A stretch of DNA of 55,917 nt from Affinirhizobium lemnae (GTDB taxonomy: Bacteria; Pseudomonadota; Alphaproteobacteria; Rhizobiales; Rhizobiaceae), in contig NZ_JALJQZ010000027.1 in the NCBI RefSeq assembly GCF_022968395.1, positions 1 to 55,917 of the forward strand, in the 5' to 3' direction. Below are positions 1 through 9,212 of this stretch, one piece after another (the first letter of the stretch is position 1; each line of letters opens with the position of its first letter). Both the position numbers and the translations under genes were made by a program. The notes below the pieces were generated by a model that saw only the letters and a program-made list of their open reading frames with translations, did not search any database and had not been told where the DNA came from.

Positions 1-54
1 GCCAACTTCATGGGATTCGTCAAACTCGCAGCCATCGCCATCTGGCTCAAATAG
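1..54 (+). mobile_element. C-terminal end of a probable IS5-family transposase (cut by window edge)
   Basis: The first 54 bases read in frame 1 as 17 codons ending in TAG, with a C-terminal NFMGFVKLAAIAIWLK. This resembles the hydrophobic C-terminus (NF-x-FVxLAxIxIWL) of IS5-family DDE transposases. The rest of the gene lies outside the window. Sequence just after it, up to about base 80, may hold the right terminal repeat, but the mate is not visible. Assignment rests on a short peptide only. Confidence 0.45.
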
Positions 55-89
55 CTAAATCGTCACTACCGCCTAGCCTCTGAAAGAAT

Positions 90-117
90 AAGGCCACCCG
101 GTTTCCCGCGTGGCCTT
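90..117 (-). terminator. Stem-loop terminator downstream of bacA
   Basis: Perfect 8-bp inverted repeat AAGGCCAC/GTGGCCTT (90-97 and 110-117) with a 12-nt loop. It lies 10 nt beyond the bacA stop codon, and on the - strand it is followed by ATTCTTTC. It fits a factor-independent terminator for bacA and would also serve the transposase arriving from the left. Confidence 0.6.
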
Positions 118-126
118 CTGTCTTCT

Positions 127-1404
127 TCAGGTCGGCTTGTTTGCCGCCATCTCGCCATCGCTGTCTTCGCGGGCGAGGTAGCGCTGGTCGATCTCCGGCA
201 AAGGCTCGCCATCGATGGCCGCCTCGAAGGCCTTCAGGCGCTTGTGGATGGAGAGAAGCTCGATGATCGTCGTCCAGGAGTTGACGAGATACTGGAACGA
301 ATTACTGACCTGCCCGAAAGCAGTCGCGATCTGCTGGTAGATACCATAAGTAATCTTGCCCGCCACGATCGTCGGCACCAGCATGATCAGCAGGAAGATG
401 CCGTCTGCCTGCACATAGAAATAGCGGAACACGTTGAAATAGAGATAGTGCCAGTACAGGCGGAAGTAGTTCTTGCGCACATTGCCGAACAACTCCTTCA
501 CCGTCGGCGGCTGAGCTCGAGAAGCGTCATCTTCGCCGTAGACGAGCTCTTTTCGGTAAGCCGCTTCCACGCGCTGGTTCCGGAAGTTCAAGCCGGGCAG
601 CTTGATGCCGACAACAGCCAGGAGCACGGTGCCGAAGGCGGGCCAGAATATGGCAAGCCACAAGAGCGGATGCGCGATTTCGCCAATGACGGGCAGTTCG
701 GTCACGTAGCTTGAAAGCGCATAAAGGATCGGCAGAAACACGATCAGCGTCATCACCGAATTGATCAGGTTGATGCCGAGGCCTTCCAGCGTTGCGGAAA
801 AGCGCATCGTGTCTTCCTGCACACGCTGCGAGGCGCCTTCGATATGACGGAGCTTTTCCCAGTTGGCCATGTAGAAATCGTTCATCGCCGTACGCCAGCG
901 GAAGATGTAGTGGCTGGTGAAGAAGTCAGTCAGAATGGAGACGCCCATGGAAAGGAAGGCGATCTTCGCAAAAATAATCTGCAGATTGTAGAAATCCCAG
1001 ACCGTGATGCCGGGCTTCTGTGACAGGGCGTTCTGCAGCAGATCCCCAAAAGGCCGACGGAAGTTGTTGATGACAACGGTGACCTGCACGCCAAAATAGG
1101 TCACGGCAATGATCAGCAGGCTTCCCCAGATCGACCACCATTTCCACGGATGATCCTTGGCGATCACCGTCCAGGTCGCGCCGAACAGAAAAAGGCACAG
1201 CGCAAAATAGGCGTAAAACCAGACGTTTGGTGGAAACGCGAAATAGCTGAGATCGTAAGGTTCAGGCGTTCCGTCCGGCACGGCAAAGCCAAGCCTTGCG
1301 CCCAGGCCATCCACGAAGAAGTACCAGGCAAGGACGCACACGAGCGACCAGATGATTCCGGAAGCGAAGTAGAATTTCGGTTTGGGAAAAAACGAGTGAA
1401 ACAC
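127..1404 (-). CDS. bacA: BacA/SbmA-family peptide antibiotic transporter
   Basis: 425-residue inner-membrane protein of the SbmA/BacA family, which imports antimicrobial and nodule-specific cysteine-rich peptides by proton motive force. In rhizobia BacA is needed for bacteroid survival and for very-long-chain fatty acid modification of lipid A. Several hydrophobic segments are visible (near residues 15-35, 60-80, 90-110, 140-160, 210-235, 245-270, 335-350). The conserved core around FRWRTAMNDFYMANWEKLRHIEGASQR is present, which is the SbmA/BacA signature. Length matches the family (about 400-425). The start is GTG, with AGGA about 10 nt upstream on the - strand. It ends at a stem-loop terminator beside an IS remnant. 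The C-terminal tail after residue 405 is acidic and variable. Confidence 0.92.
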   Translation of the reverse strand: MFHSFFPKPKFYFASGIIWSLVCVLAWYFFVDGLGARLGFAVPDGTPEPYDLSYFAFPPNVWFYAYFALCLFLFGATWTVIAKDHPWKWWSIWGSLLIIAVTYFGVQVTVVINNFRRPFGDLLQNALSQKPGITVWDFYNLQIIFAKIAFLSMGVSILTDFFTSHYIFRWRTAMNDFYMANWEKLRHIEGASQRVQEDTMRFSATLEGLGINLINSVMTLIVFLPILYALSSYVTELPVIGEIAHPLLWLAIFWPAFGTVLLAVVGIKLPGLNFRNQRVEAAYRKELVYGEDDASRAQPPTVKELFGNVRKNYFRLYWHYLYFNVFRYFYVQADGIFLLIMLVPTIVAGKITYGIYQQIATAFGQVSNSFQYLVNSWTTIIELLSIHKRLKAFEAAIDGEPLPEIDQRYLAREDSDGEMAANKPT

Positions 1405-1551
1405 GGAAGCGAGTTTCCTTGTGCTCAGCCGAAAGTGGCCGCATGGATTGATTTGCGCGCGAAACTAGGACAGTTCATGCGGCGCAGCAATGCCGCAGCC
1501 ATTATCTTACGCATTTGTAAGGCGCGAACGAAAGCTGCCTAATCCTAATCT

Positions 1552-2319
1552 TTATTCCGTCAGCGTGAGAATGAGCGGGCCGTTCCGCGTCACCACAATC
1601 GTATGCTCGAACTGCACGGTCGGAGCGCGCGGATCCCCGTAAAGCGTCCACGGGTCGCCATTGCCGCCGTCTTCGGCCCAGGTTGCGCCCAGCGACAGAA
1701 ACGGCTCGACCGTGAAGACAAGCCCCTCCTCCATGGTCCGCGTCTCGTCCGGATCGGGCCATGTCGGAAGCTCCGAGGGTTCCTCATGCAGCGAACGGCC
1801 AACGCCATGGCTGGCAAGATTGGTGATCAGCGTATAGCGGTTTTTCTTGGCAAAGGTCCCGATGGCGTTGCCGATGCCTGCCATGGGCTTGCCGGTCTTC
1901 ACCTGCTGCAAACCCGTCCAGAGCGCCCGACGTCCATCGCGCACCAGCTTTTCGATCTCACGCTTCACCGGCGGCACGGCAAAGGAAGATCCTGTATCGC
2001 CGAAAAATCCGTCTTTCACGGCAGAGACATCGATATTCACGAGATCGCCCGCCTGAATGACGCGGTCTCCGGGAATGCCGTGTGCAACCTCTTCATTGAC
2101 GCTTATGCAGGTGGCGCCCGGAAACTGGTAGCAGAATTCCGGTGCCGATTGCGCTCCGTTCTCTTCCAGCAGCCGGCGGCCAATATCGTCGAGTTCCTTC
2201 GTGGTGATACCGGGCTCCAGCGATTTGCCCATCAGGTCGACGGCCCGGGCGCACAACCGCCCGATGGCCTTCAACTTCTCCAATTCGTCTTCGCTGGAAA
2301 CAATCATCACATCATCCAT
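1552..2319 (-). CDS. map: Type I methionine aminopeptidase
   Basis: 255-residue cytosolic metalloprotease that removes N-terminal methionine from nascent proteins. Numbered from the chosen ATG, all five metal ligands are present: D97, D108, H171, E205 and E238, in the motifs NIDVSAVKDGFFGDTGSS, SHGVGRSLHEEP, TVEPF and QFEHT, with the substrate-contact H80 (EEVAHG). Length fits the E. coli-type enzyme. A TTG one codon upstream could extend it, but the ATG at 2319 is preferred. It starts 8 nt after the stop of the LLM oxidoreductase gene, so the two are probably co-transcribed. An N-terminal region before residue 15 lacks a zinc-finger extension. Confidence 0.9.
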   Translation of the reverse strand: MDDVMIVSSEDELEKLKAIGRLCARAVDLMGKSLEPGITTKELDDIGRRLLEENGAQSAPEFCYQFPGATCISVNEEVAHGIPGDRVIQAGDLVNIDVSAVKDGFFGDTGSSFAVPPVKREIEKLVRDGRRALWTGLQQVKTGKPMAGIGNAIGTFAKKNRYTLITNLASHGVGRSLHEEPSELPTWPDPDETRTMEEGLVFTVEPFLSLGATWAEDGGNGDPWTLYGDPRAPTVQFEHTIVVTRNGPLILTLTE

Positions 2320-2327
2320 CAACCGCG

Positions 2328-3392
2328 TCAGGCGGCGGGTTTCGCCCCTTCCGGTTGCGAGGTCAATTCTTTTCTGACCAGAGGCGCAACCTTCGTGCCG
2401 AAGAGTTCGATGCCCCGCATGATCTGATCATGCGGCATCAGGCCGATTGCCATCTGCAGCAGGAAGCGGTCATTGCCGAACACGCGATGCGCGGCCACGA
2501 TCTTCTCCGCCACCAGTTCGGGGTCGCCAACAAACAGATTGCCCGGCGCAGACCGTGCACGGTCGAACTGTGCGCGGTTGGTGGGTGGCCAGCCGCGCTC
2601 CCGGCCGATGCGATCCATGACTGCCGCCTGCGGCCCATAGAACTGATCGGCTGCAGCTTCCGTCGTATCGGCGATGAAACCATGAACATTGATGCTGGTC
2701 TTCAGCTTTGTCGGATCCTGGCCGGCGCGCCGGGCCGCCTCGCGGTACAATTCGAAGAATGGCGCAAAGCGCGCATATTCACCGCCGATAATCGCAACGG
2801 CCAGCGGCAGTCCCATGGCGCCAGCCCGCGCCACGCTTTGCGGCGTACCACCGACAGCAATCCAGATCGGCAGCTTCTCCTGCAGCGGACGCGGATAGAC
2901 ACCGCGATTGTTGATCGGCGCCCGCAATTCGCCGGACCAGTTGACGATCTCCTGGTCACGGAGCGTCAGCAGCATGTCCAGCTTTTCGGAAAACAAATGG
3001 TCGTAGTCGTTGAGGTCGTAGCCGAACAGCGGATAGGATTCGATGAAAGATCCACGGCCAGCCATGATTTCGGCGCGTCCGCCAGACAGAAGGTCCACCG
3101 TCGCAAACTGCTGGAACACGCGGATCGGATCATCGGAGCTCAGCACGGAAACAGCGCTCGTCAGCCGGATGGTCTTTGTCTTGACCGCCGCCGCAGCCAG
3201 AACCGTGGACGGTGACGAGACGGCATAATCCGGCCTGTGATGTTCGCCAAGGCCAAAGACATCGAGCCCTACCTGATCGGCAAGCTCGATTTCCTCCAGC
3301 AGATGCTTCAGCCGCAGTGCCGCATCCGGTCCGCGTTTTCCGGTCGCCGCATTGGGATCGACATCCGCAAAGGTATAAAGGCCGAGTTCCAT
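2328..3392 (-). CDS. LLM-class flavin-dependent oxidoreductase
   Basis: About 354 residues of the luciferase-like monooxygenase superfamily, which are FMN- or F420-dependent TIM-barrel proteins. Characteristic stretches are GLGEHH near the N-terminus, [18 protein letters not shown], a [11 protein letters not shown] segment, and [19 protein letters not shown]. The open frame extends 41 codons upstream, but that part (Cys/Phe-rich) does not look like the family. I chose the third of three clustered ATGs, giving [11 protein letters not shown], because GGA lies about 7 nt upstream. Substrate is unknown. It is co-oriented and nearly overlapping with map. It is divergent from the IalB-like gene across a 360-nt region with two dyads. 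Confidence 0.85.
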   Translation of the reverse strand: MELGLYTFADVDPNAATGKRGPDAALRLKHLLEEIELADQVGLDVFGLGEHHRPDYAVSSPSTVLAAAAVKTKTIRLTSAVSVLSSDDPIRVFQQFATVDLLSGGRAEIMAGRGSFIESYPLFGYDLNDYDHLFSEKLDMLLTLRDQEIVNWSGELRAPINNRGVYPRPLQEKLPIWIAVGGTPQSVARAGAMGLPLAVAIIGGEYARFAPFFELYREAARRAGQDPTKLKTSINVHGFIADTTEAAADQFYGPQAAVMDRIGRERGWPPTNRAQFDRARSAPGNLFVGDPELVAEKIVAAHRVFGNDRFLLQMAIGLMPHDQIMRGIELFGTKVAPLVRKELTSQPEGAKPAA

Positions 3393-3590
3393 GATCATCA
3401 TCCGTGTTTTAACATTAGCTCGTAGATAGAAAATTGGCACGCCTCCTGCAAAGCAGAAAGTCTCGAAACAATCTGTCAAGAAATTCGATACGCAACTGCC
3501 AAAACGATTCCGCAATCAGCCGGTTACGGCGCCTTCCGGAAGCATGATCGCAGGAACCTCGCACGCCACTTCAACCCAACGATCGATGGT

Positions 3591-3604
3591 ATATGAGCAC
3601 ATAT
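3591..3604. promoter_or_regulatory. Short dyad ATATG-N4-CATAT (possible operator)
   Basis: Perfect 5-bp inverted repeat ATATG (3591-3595) / CATAT (3600-3604) around AGCA, in the divergent region. Regulator unknown; short AT dyads also occur by chance. Confidence 0.3.
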
Positions 3605-3606
3605 CA

Positions 3607-3641
3607 TCAACCCTTTGTGAGCGGAGTGTCTCAAGGGTTGA
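3607..3641. promoter_or_regulatory. 9-bp perfect inverted repeat, possible 5' UTR stem-loop
   Basis: TCAACCCTT (3607-3615) and AAGGGTTGA (3633-3641) pair perfectly. Inside, TGAG (3618-3621) can pair with CTCA (3630-3633 region), lengthening the stem. There is no T-run after it on either strand, so it is more likely an operator or leader structure than a terminator. It lies 112 nt upstream of the IalB-like start. Confidence 0.4.
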
Positions 3642-3752
3642 TCCCGTCCTTAACCATTCGATAACTCTGCCCCGGTTCAATCACACGCTGTCACGCCCGT
3701 CTCGAGCTTGCTCGGCTGGGCTGTTTTTCACATTTCTGATCAGGAGAGTTCG

Positions 3753-4250
3753 ATGTCCATAAAGACATGCGCCCTAGTCATTTCCATCGCCTTGCTATCC
3801 ACCTCGGCTTTTGCAGCCCAACCGAACCGGATCAAGCAATTCGATGCCTGGGGCGTCTATTCTTATGGCGCTGGCACGGCCAAGAACTGCTATGTGCTCT
3901 CCGTGCCGGTGCAGCAGCAACCGGCAAGCGTTAGTCACGGGGACAATTTCTTTCTGGTCGCGCCGCAGACCGGACAATCCGGACTGATGCCGCAGGCCAT
4001 CATGGGCTACAGCCTCAAGGAAGGCTCGAAGCTCACCGTTACCATTGGCGGCGATACCTTCACGATGATTCCGAAGGAGAACGCGGCCTGGGTCCGCGAC
4101 CCGCAGCGAGAGCCAGAGCTTGTTGCGGCCATGCGTGGCGGCAGCGACATGACTATCAAAGCCATATCTGCACGCGGCACCGACACCAGCTACACCTACT
4201 CACTGAAAGGTGTCTCCGCAGCGCTCAGCGCGGTCAGCAACTGCCGCTAA
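3753..4250 (+). CDS. IalB-like exported protein (invasion-associated locus B family)
   Basis: 165-residue secreted protein. Residues 1-22 (MSIKTCALVISIALLSTSAF-AA) form a signal peptide with an A-x-A type cleavage site. The mature part resembles the IalB family: an opening W-x-V-type segment (FDAWGVYSYG), a Cys in KNCYVLS, a beta-rich middle, and a C-terminal Cys (SNCR) that could pair with it. IalB proteins of Bartonella and relatives are periplasmic or outer-membrane associated, and biochemical function is unclear. Start chosen at 3753 because AGGAGAG precedes it by 4 nt; a longer frame from 3708 would bury the signal peptide. Confidence 0.7.
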   Translation: MSIKTCALVISIALLSTSAFAAQPNRIKQFDAWGVYSYGAGTAKNCYVLSVPVQQQPASVSHGDNFFLVAPQTGQSGLMPQAIMGYSLKEGSKLTVTIGGDTFTMIPKENAAWVRDPQREPELVAAMRGGSDMTIKAISARGTDTSYTYSLKGVSAALSAVSNCR

Positions 4251-4358
4251 AGGATCCGTACCGAACGACAGGTTCACGACGGCGTTGCCAGCCGTGCCGC
4301 TTTAGGCATACCTTCCTCTCATGCACTGCAACAGAGCCGTGAGACAGGGAGAATGAGC

Positions 4359-5135
4359 ATGGCCAGAAGCGTCGTCGTAACCGGATCCACCAGCGGCATC
4401 GGGCTTGGCATTGCCCGTGCGTTCGCAGCCGAAGGCGCCAACGTGATCATCAACGGTTTCGGCAAAGCGGAAGAAATCGAGGCCGCTCGCGCAGAGCTTG
4501 ATTCGCTTTCCACGGGCCGCGTTCTCTATCACGGCGCGGACATGACCAAGCCGGACCAGATTGCCGACCTTATTGCCACGGCTGCCCGCGAGTTCGGAAC
4601 GGTGGATGTGCTGGTCAACAATGCTGGCATCCAGCATGTCTCGAAAATCGAAGATTTTCCAGTCGAGAAGTGGGATCAGCTGATTGCGATCCTCCTGTCT
4701 TCCGCCTTCCACACCATGCGCAACACAATTCCGCTGATGAAGAAGGCGGGCAAGGGGCGCATCATCAACGTGGCTTCGGCGCACGGACTTGTTGCATCCC
4801 CGTTCAAATCTGCTTATGTGGCAGCCAAGCACGGCGTTTTGGGTCTCACCAAAACCGCCGCACTGGAATTGGCCGAAACCGGCATTACAGTGAACGCCAT
4901 CTGCCCCGGCTACGTGCTGACGCCCCTCGTGGAGAGACAAATCCCCGACACGGCGCGCGAACGTGGTATCTCGGAAGAGGCGGTCAAGACGGACGTCATG
5001 CTCCGTTTGCAGGCGACGAAGGAATTCGTCTCCATCGAGGAAGTGGCCGCAACCGCCCTCTTCCTCGCCAGCGACGCAGCACGGCAAATTACTGGCACAC
5101 ACATCTCCATCGACGGCGGCTGGACCGCCCAATAA
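4359..5135 (+). CDS. bdhA: D-3-hydroxybutyrate dehydrogenase
   Basis: 258-residue SDR enzyme that oxidises D-3-hydroxybutyrate to acetoacetate with NAD+, the entry of poly-hydroxybutyrate breakdown into central metabolism. It shows the TGSTSGIGLG nucleotide motif near residue 10, NNAGIQ, catalytic Ser in NVASAHG, YVAAKHG with catalytic Tyr and Lys, and the family C-terminus DGGWTAQ. Two ATGs are possible; AGGGAGA abuts the first (4353) but is spaced 6 nt from the second (4359), which also gives the usual family length. It is followed 21 nt later by xdhA. The order bdhA-xdhA-xdhB is known as an operon in Sinorhizobium meliloti. Confidence 0.93.
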   Translation: MARSVVVTGSTSGIGLGIARAFAAEGANVIINGFGKAEEIEAARAELDSLSTGRVLYHGADMTKPDQIADLIATAAREFGTVDVLVNNAGIQHVSKIEDFPVEKWDQLIAILLSSAFHTMRNTIPLMKKAGKGRIINVASAHGLVASPFKSAYVAAKHGVLGLTKTAALELAETGITVNAICPGYVLTPLVERQIPDTARERGISEEAVKTDVMLRLQATKEFVSIEEVAATALFLASDAARQITGTHISIDGGWTAQ

Positions 5136-5156
5136 ACCGTTCATAAGGGAACAGGC

Positions 5157-6629
5157 ATGACATCGGCCATCCGTTTTATTCTCAATGGCGAGGACGTTGC
5201 GTTAGACGATTTTGCTCCGACGGAAACGCTTCTGGATTATCTGAGGCTGAGACGAAGGCTGACCGGCAGCAAGGAAGGCTGCGCGGAAGGCGATTGCGGT
5301 GCCTGCACCGTGCTTGTCGGTCGCTTGATCGGCGGCGCGCTGCGCTACGAAAGCGTCAATGCCTGCATCCGTTTTGTAGGCTCACTCCACGGCACCCATG
5401 TGGTGACGGTGGAACATCTGGCGGGAAAGAACGGCGAACTTCACCCGGTTCAGCAGGCCATGGTGGATTGCCACGGCTCGCAATGCGGTTTCTGCACGCC
5501 GGGCTTCGTCATGTCGCTCTACGGCCTGTGGATGACGACCGAGAACCCGACGCGGGCGGAAATCGAAACGGCGCTGCAAGGCAATCTCTGTCGCTGCACC
5601 GGCTATGAACCTATCGTGAAGGCTGCCGAGCAAGTGGCGATGCAACGCCCAAGCGCCCTCTTCGACCCGATCGAGCGAGACCGCGCCGAGATCATGGCCA
5701 AGCTCTGGACCATCCGCTCGTCCAGCGAGACCATCCGTATTTCAAAGGGTGAAAATCAGGCCATCATTCCTGGCACACTCTCCGATCTGGAAGAGGTGCT
5801 GGCCGAGCATCCGGGCGCGACCATCGTTGCCGGTGCAACCGATGTCGGTCTGTGGGTGACGAAACAGATGCGGCCCATCAATCCGGTCGTCTTCATCAAT
5901 CATCTGACGGACCTTCAGACGATCACGGAAGATGAAACAGGCATCGTCATTGGCGCGGGCGTCACCTATACCCAAGCCTTCGAAGTGCTGGAAAGCCATT
6001 ATCCAGCGCTTGGTCGCCTCATTGATCGCATCGGCGGCCAGCAGGTGCGCAATATGGGAACCATCGGCGGCAACATCGCCAACGGCTCACCCATCGGGGA
6101 TACGCCTCCGGCGCTGATTGCTCTCGGCACCGAACTCACACTGCGCTCCGCCACCGGTTCGCGATCTATGCCGCTTGAGCAGTATTTCATCGAATACGGC
6201 AAGCAGGACCGTCAACCCGGCGAGTTCGTTGAGAAATTCACGGTTCCGCTGCCGGATGAGGAAGCATATTACGCAGCCTACAAGATCTCCAAACGCCGCG
6301 ATGAGGATATCTCGGCGCTCTGCGGTACCTTCTACCTGAAGCTGGATGGCGAGGGCTGCGTGGAAACCTGTCGCATCGCCTTCGGCGGCATGGCCGGTAC
6401 ACCCAAGCGCGCCAACCATGTCGAAAACGGTCTGGCAGGTCGCCCCTGGACCTGGAACACGGTGGCTTCCGTGCGCGATCTCTTCGATGAAGATTACACG
6501 CCGCTGACGGACTGGCGCGCTACAGCCGAGTATCGCGCGCTGACCGCCAAGAACCTGCTAACGCGCTTCTTCCTGGAGACGGCTGGTCAGCCGCAGGAAC
6601 TGTCTCGCTTCGAGCCCGAGGAGGCTTGA
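5157..6629 (+). CDS. xdhA: Xanthine dehydrogenase small subunit (FeS/FAD)
   Basis: 490-residue electron-transfer subunit of xanthine dehydrogenase. The N-terminal plant-type [2Fe-2S] domain has C42, C47, C50 and C70 (GCAEGDCGACT). The second helical [2Fe-2S] domain has C110, C113, C145 and C147 (SQCGFCTPG, LCRCTG). The FAD-binding domain follows from about residue 200, with GATDVGLW and NMGTIGGNIANGSPIGD. A CO-dehydrogenase flavoprotein C-terminal domain completes it. It works with XdhB to oxidise hypoxanthine and xanthine to urate, passing electrons to NAD+. AGGGAACAGG precedes the ATG. The gene is co-oriented with bdhA and xdhB, with a repeat-bearing 235-nt gap before xdhB. Confidence 0.95.
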   Translation: MTSAIRFILNGEDVALDDFAPTETLLDYLRLRRRLTGSKEGCAEGDCGACTVLVGRLIGGALRYESVNACIRFVGSLHGTHVVTVEHLAGKNGELHPVQQAMVDCHGSQCGFCTPGFVMSLYGLWMTTENPTRAEIETALQGNLCRCTGYEPIVKAAEQVAMQRPSALFDPIERDRAEIMAKLWTIRSSSETIRISKGENQAIIPGTLSDLEEVLAEHPGATIVAGATDVGLWVTKQMRPINPVVFINHLTDLQTITEDETGIVIGAGVTYTQAFEVLESHYPALGRLIDRIGGQQVRNMGTIGGNIANGSPIGDTPPALIALGTELTLRSATGSRSMPLEQYFIEYGKQDRQPGEFVEKFTVPLPDEEAYYAAYKISKRRDEDISALCGTFYLKLDGEGCVETCRIAFGGMAGTPKRANHVENGLAGRPWTWNTVASVRDLFDEDYTPLTDWRATAEYRALTAKNLLTRFFLETAGQPQELSRFEPEEA

Positions 6630-6669
6630 GGGATGGCTGTAGCGCTTGAAAGTTTGAATAAAAACCCCT

Positions 6670-6795
6670 CCCCAACCCCTCCCCACAAGGGGGAGGGACT
6701 TAACTTGCCGCACCTTCAGCGCTCCGGTTCAGCGAAGGCGGTGCCACATATCCTCCCCCCCTTGTGGGGGAGATGGCGGCAGCCAGAGGGGGACT
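6670..6795. repeat. GC-rich palindromic repeat pair between xdhA and xdhB
   Basis: Two inverted copies of a C-run/G-run palindrome. The left copy centres on CCTCCCCACAAGGGGGAGG (about 6679-6697) and the right on CCCCCCTTGTGGGGGAGATG (about 6755-6774), followed by a GCAGCCAGAGGGGGA tail. The layout is that of rhizobial REP/RIME-like intergenic elements. The right copy and tail match the element at 9779-9824, so both belong to one family. Transcribed, it would form strong hairpins between xdhA and xdhB. Confidence 0.75.
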
Positions 6796-6864
6796 TTCTT
6801 TGGCCGGATGGAGTGACCGCCACCAGCCAATTGCAAAACACATCCTGATCGAAGGAGCCCGCTA

Positions 6865-9201
6865 ATGGATACCACCACCTTCGAAGCCAAGCACACCATC
6901 AACGGCCCAATGCACACCTCGCTCAGGCATGATTCCGCCCACAAGCATGTGACCGGCACCGCCGAATATATCGATGACATTCCGGAACCCGCTGGCACGC
7001 TGCATGCAGCACTTGGCATGGCAGATCGGGCACATGCCGAAATCCTGTCTATCGACCTCACCGCCGTCCGCGCCGCTCCCGGCGTGGTGGATGTGATTAC
7101 CGCTGCCGATATTCCCGGCATCAACGATGTCGCCTCAACCGGCCAGCATGACGAGCCACTGCTCGCGACCGACAAGGTCGAATTCCACGGCCAGCCGATT
7201 TTCGTGGTCATCGGCGAAACGCGAGAACACGCCCGCCGGGCTGCCCGTCTTGCAAAGATCGAGTACCGCGATCTGCCGCACTGGACGGACATTGACAGCG
7301 CACTGGCCAATGATGCGCCGCTGGTCGTCAAGCCCATGACGCTGAAGCGCGGCGAACCGGAAACGGAAATCGAAAAGGCACCACTGCGCGTTCAGGGTCA
7401 GATGTATATCGGCGGTCAGGAGCATTTCTATCTGGAAAGCCAGATCGCCATGGCCATTCCGGGTGAAGACGAAGATATTCTCGTCTGGTCCTCCACCCAG
7501 CATCCCAGTGAAGTGCAGCATATGGTGGCCCATGTTCTGGGCTGCGCCAACAACGCGGTTGAGGTGAAGACTCGCCGCATGGGCGGTGGCTTTGGCGGCA
7601 AGGAAACGCAGGGCAATCTGTTTGCATGCCTGGCAGCGGTGGCAGCCAAGAAGCTGAACCGCGCCGTAAAATTCCGGCCTGATCGCGATGAAGACATGGC
7701 GGTCACCGGCAAACGCCACGACTTCCGCGTCGATTACGATCTCGCCTTCGATGAGGAAGGCCGCATTCACGCGGTGGACGCCACCTTTGCGGCACGCTGC
7801 GGTTTCTCGGCGGATCTCTCCGGCCCCGTGACGGATCGCGCGCTGTTCCATGCGGATTCGAGCTACTTCTATCCGCATGTGCACCTGACCTCGAAACCCC
7901 TGAAAACACATACCTGCTCCAACACTGCCTTTCGTGGCTTTGGTGGACCGCAGGGCATGGTGGGCGGCGAACGCTTCATCGAGGAAATCGCTTATGTGGT
8001 GGGCAAGGACCCGCTCGATATCCGCAAGCTGAACTTCTACGGCCAACCAGGATCGGGCCGCACGCTAACGCCCTATCATCAGGAGGTGGAAGACAACATC
8101 ATCCTGAAGCTGGTGGAAGAACTGGAGGCCTCCAGTGATTACCGCGCTCGCCGTCAGGCCATCATCGAGTTCAACGAAAACAGCCCGGTCATCCGCAAGG
8201 GCATCGCACTGACGCCCGTGAAATTCGGCATCTCTTTCACCATGACCGCCTATAATCAGGCCGGTGCGCTGGTGCATATCTATCAGGATGGCTCCATTCA
8301 CCTGAACCACGGCGGCACGGAAATGGGCCAGGGCCTTTACACCAAGGTGGCGCAGGTGGTGGCCGACACGTTCAACGTCGATATTGACCGGGTGAAGATC
8401 ACCGCCACGACCACGGGCAAGGTGCCAAACACCTCGGCCACTGCCGCCTCTTCCGGTTCCGACCTGAACGGCATGGCCGCCTATGACGCCGCACGCCAGA
8501 TCAAGGAACGGCTGATCGATTTTGCCTGCCGCCAGTGGAAGGTGGAGAAGGAACAGGTAGAGTTCCTTGCCAATCGCGTGCGGGTGGGTGAGGACGAGGT
8601 GCCGTTCGATACGCTGGTGCGTGCCGCCTATTACGACCGCGTTCAGCTTTCCGCCGCAGGCTTTTACAAGACGCCCAAGATCCACTGGGATCGCGCGGCG
8701 GGCAAGGGCCGCCCCTTCTACTACTTCGCCTATGGCGCGGCTTGCTCGGAAGTTTCCATAGACACGCTGACCGGCGAATACCTGGTGGATCGCACCGATA
8801 TTCTGCACGATGTCGGCAAGTCGCTGAACCCGGCCATCGATATCGGCCAGGTCGAAGGCGCTTTCGTGCAGGGCATGGGTTGGCTGACGACGGAAGAACT
8901 CTGGTGGGATACGAAGGGCCGCCTGCGCACGCATGCGCCGTCTACCTACAAGATCCCGCTGGCATCCGACCGTCCAAAGATCTTCAACGTCAAGCTTGCG
9001 GAATGGTCTGAAAACAAGGAAGCCACCATCGGCAGATCCAAGGCGGTCGGCGAGCCACCCTTCATGCTGGGCATTTCTGTGCTTGAAGCGCTATCGATGG
9101 CCGTTGCCTCCATTGCGGATTACACCGTCTGCCCGCGCCTCGATGCACCCGCAACGCCAGAACGCGTGCTGATGGCCGTGGAGCGGCTGAAGGCGATGTA
9201 A
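6865..9201 (+). CDS. xdhB: Xanthine dehydrogenase molybdopterin-binding subunit
   Basis: 778-residue catalytic subunit carrying the molybdenum cofactor. Family landmarks are GTAEYIDDIPEP near residue 32, RMGGGFGGKET near 240, NTAFRGFGGPQGM near 355 (substrate-binding Arg region), NHGGTEMGQG near 475, and the catalytic Glu in AVGEPPFMLG near 730. Length is normal for bacterial XdhB. GAAGGAG sits 7 nt before the ATG. It forms the XdhA2B2-type enzyme with xdhA and needs XdhC for sulfurated cofactor insertion. The next gene, a DUF559 endonuclease, begins only 11 nt after the stop. Confidence 0.95.
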   Translation: MDTTTFEAKHTINGPMHTSLRHDSAHKHVTGTAEYIDDIPEPAGTLHAALGMADRAHAEILSIDLTAVRAAPGVVDVITAADIPGINDVASTGQHDEPLLATDKVEFHGQPIFVVIGETREHARRAARLAKIEYRDLPHWTDIDSALANDAPLVVKPMTLKRGEPETEIEKAPLRVQGQMYIGGQEHFYLESQIAMAIPGEDEDILVWSSTQHPSEVQHMVAHVLGCANNAVEVKTRRMGGGFGGKETQGNLFACLAAVAAKKLNRAVKFRPDRDEDMAVTGKRHDFRVDYDLAFDEEGRIHAVDATFAARCGFSADLSGPVTDRALFHADSSYFYPHVHLTSKPLKTHTCSNTAFRGFGGPQGMVGGERFIEEIAYVVGKDPLDIRKLNFYGQPGSGRTLTPYHQEVEDNIILKLVEELEASSDYRARRQAIIEFNENSPVIRKGIALTPVKFGISFTMTAYNQAGALVHIYQDGSIHLNHGGTEMGQGLYTKVAQVVADTFNVDIDRVKITATTTGKVPNTSATAASSGSDLNGMAAYDAARQIKERLIDFACRQWKVEKEQVEFLANRVRVGEDEVPFDTLVRAAYYDRVQLSAAGFYKTPKIHWDRAAGKGRPFYYFAYGAACSEVSIDTLTGEYLVDRTDILHDVGKSLNPAIDIGQVEGAFVQGMGWLTTEELWWDTKGRLRTHAPSTYKIPLASDRPKIFNVKLAEWSENKEATIGRSKAVGEPPFMLGISVLEALSMAVASIADYTVCPRLDAPATPERVLMAVERLKAM

Positions 9202-9212
9202 CGAGTGTTGCC

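Larger units (their letters stand above)
3393..3752. other. Divergent intergenic region with two dyads
   Basis: 360 nt between the LLM oxidoreductase (left) and the IalB-like gene (right). I see no convincing gene in it. It holds the dyad at 3591-3604 and the stem-loop at 3607-3641, and must contain the promoters of both genes. A strong AGGAGAG ribosome binding site at 3742-3748 serves the right-hand gene. Confidence 0.6.
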
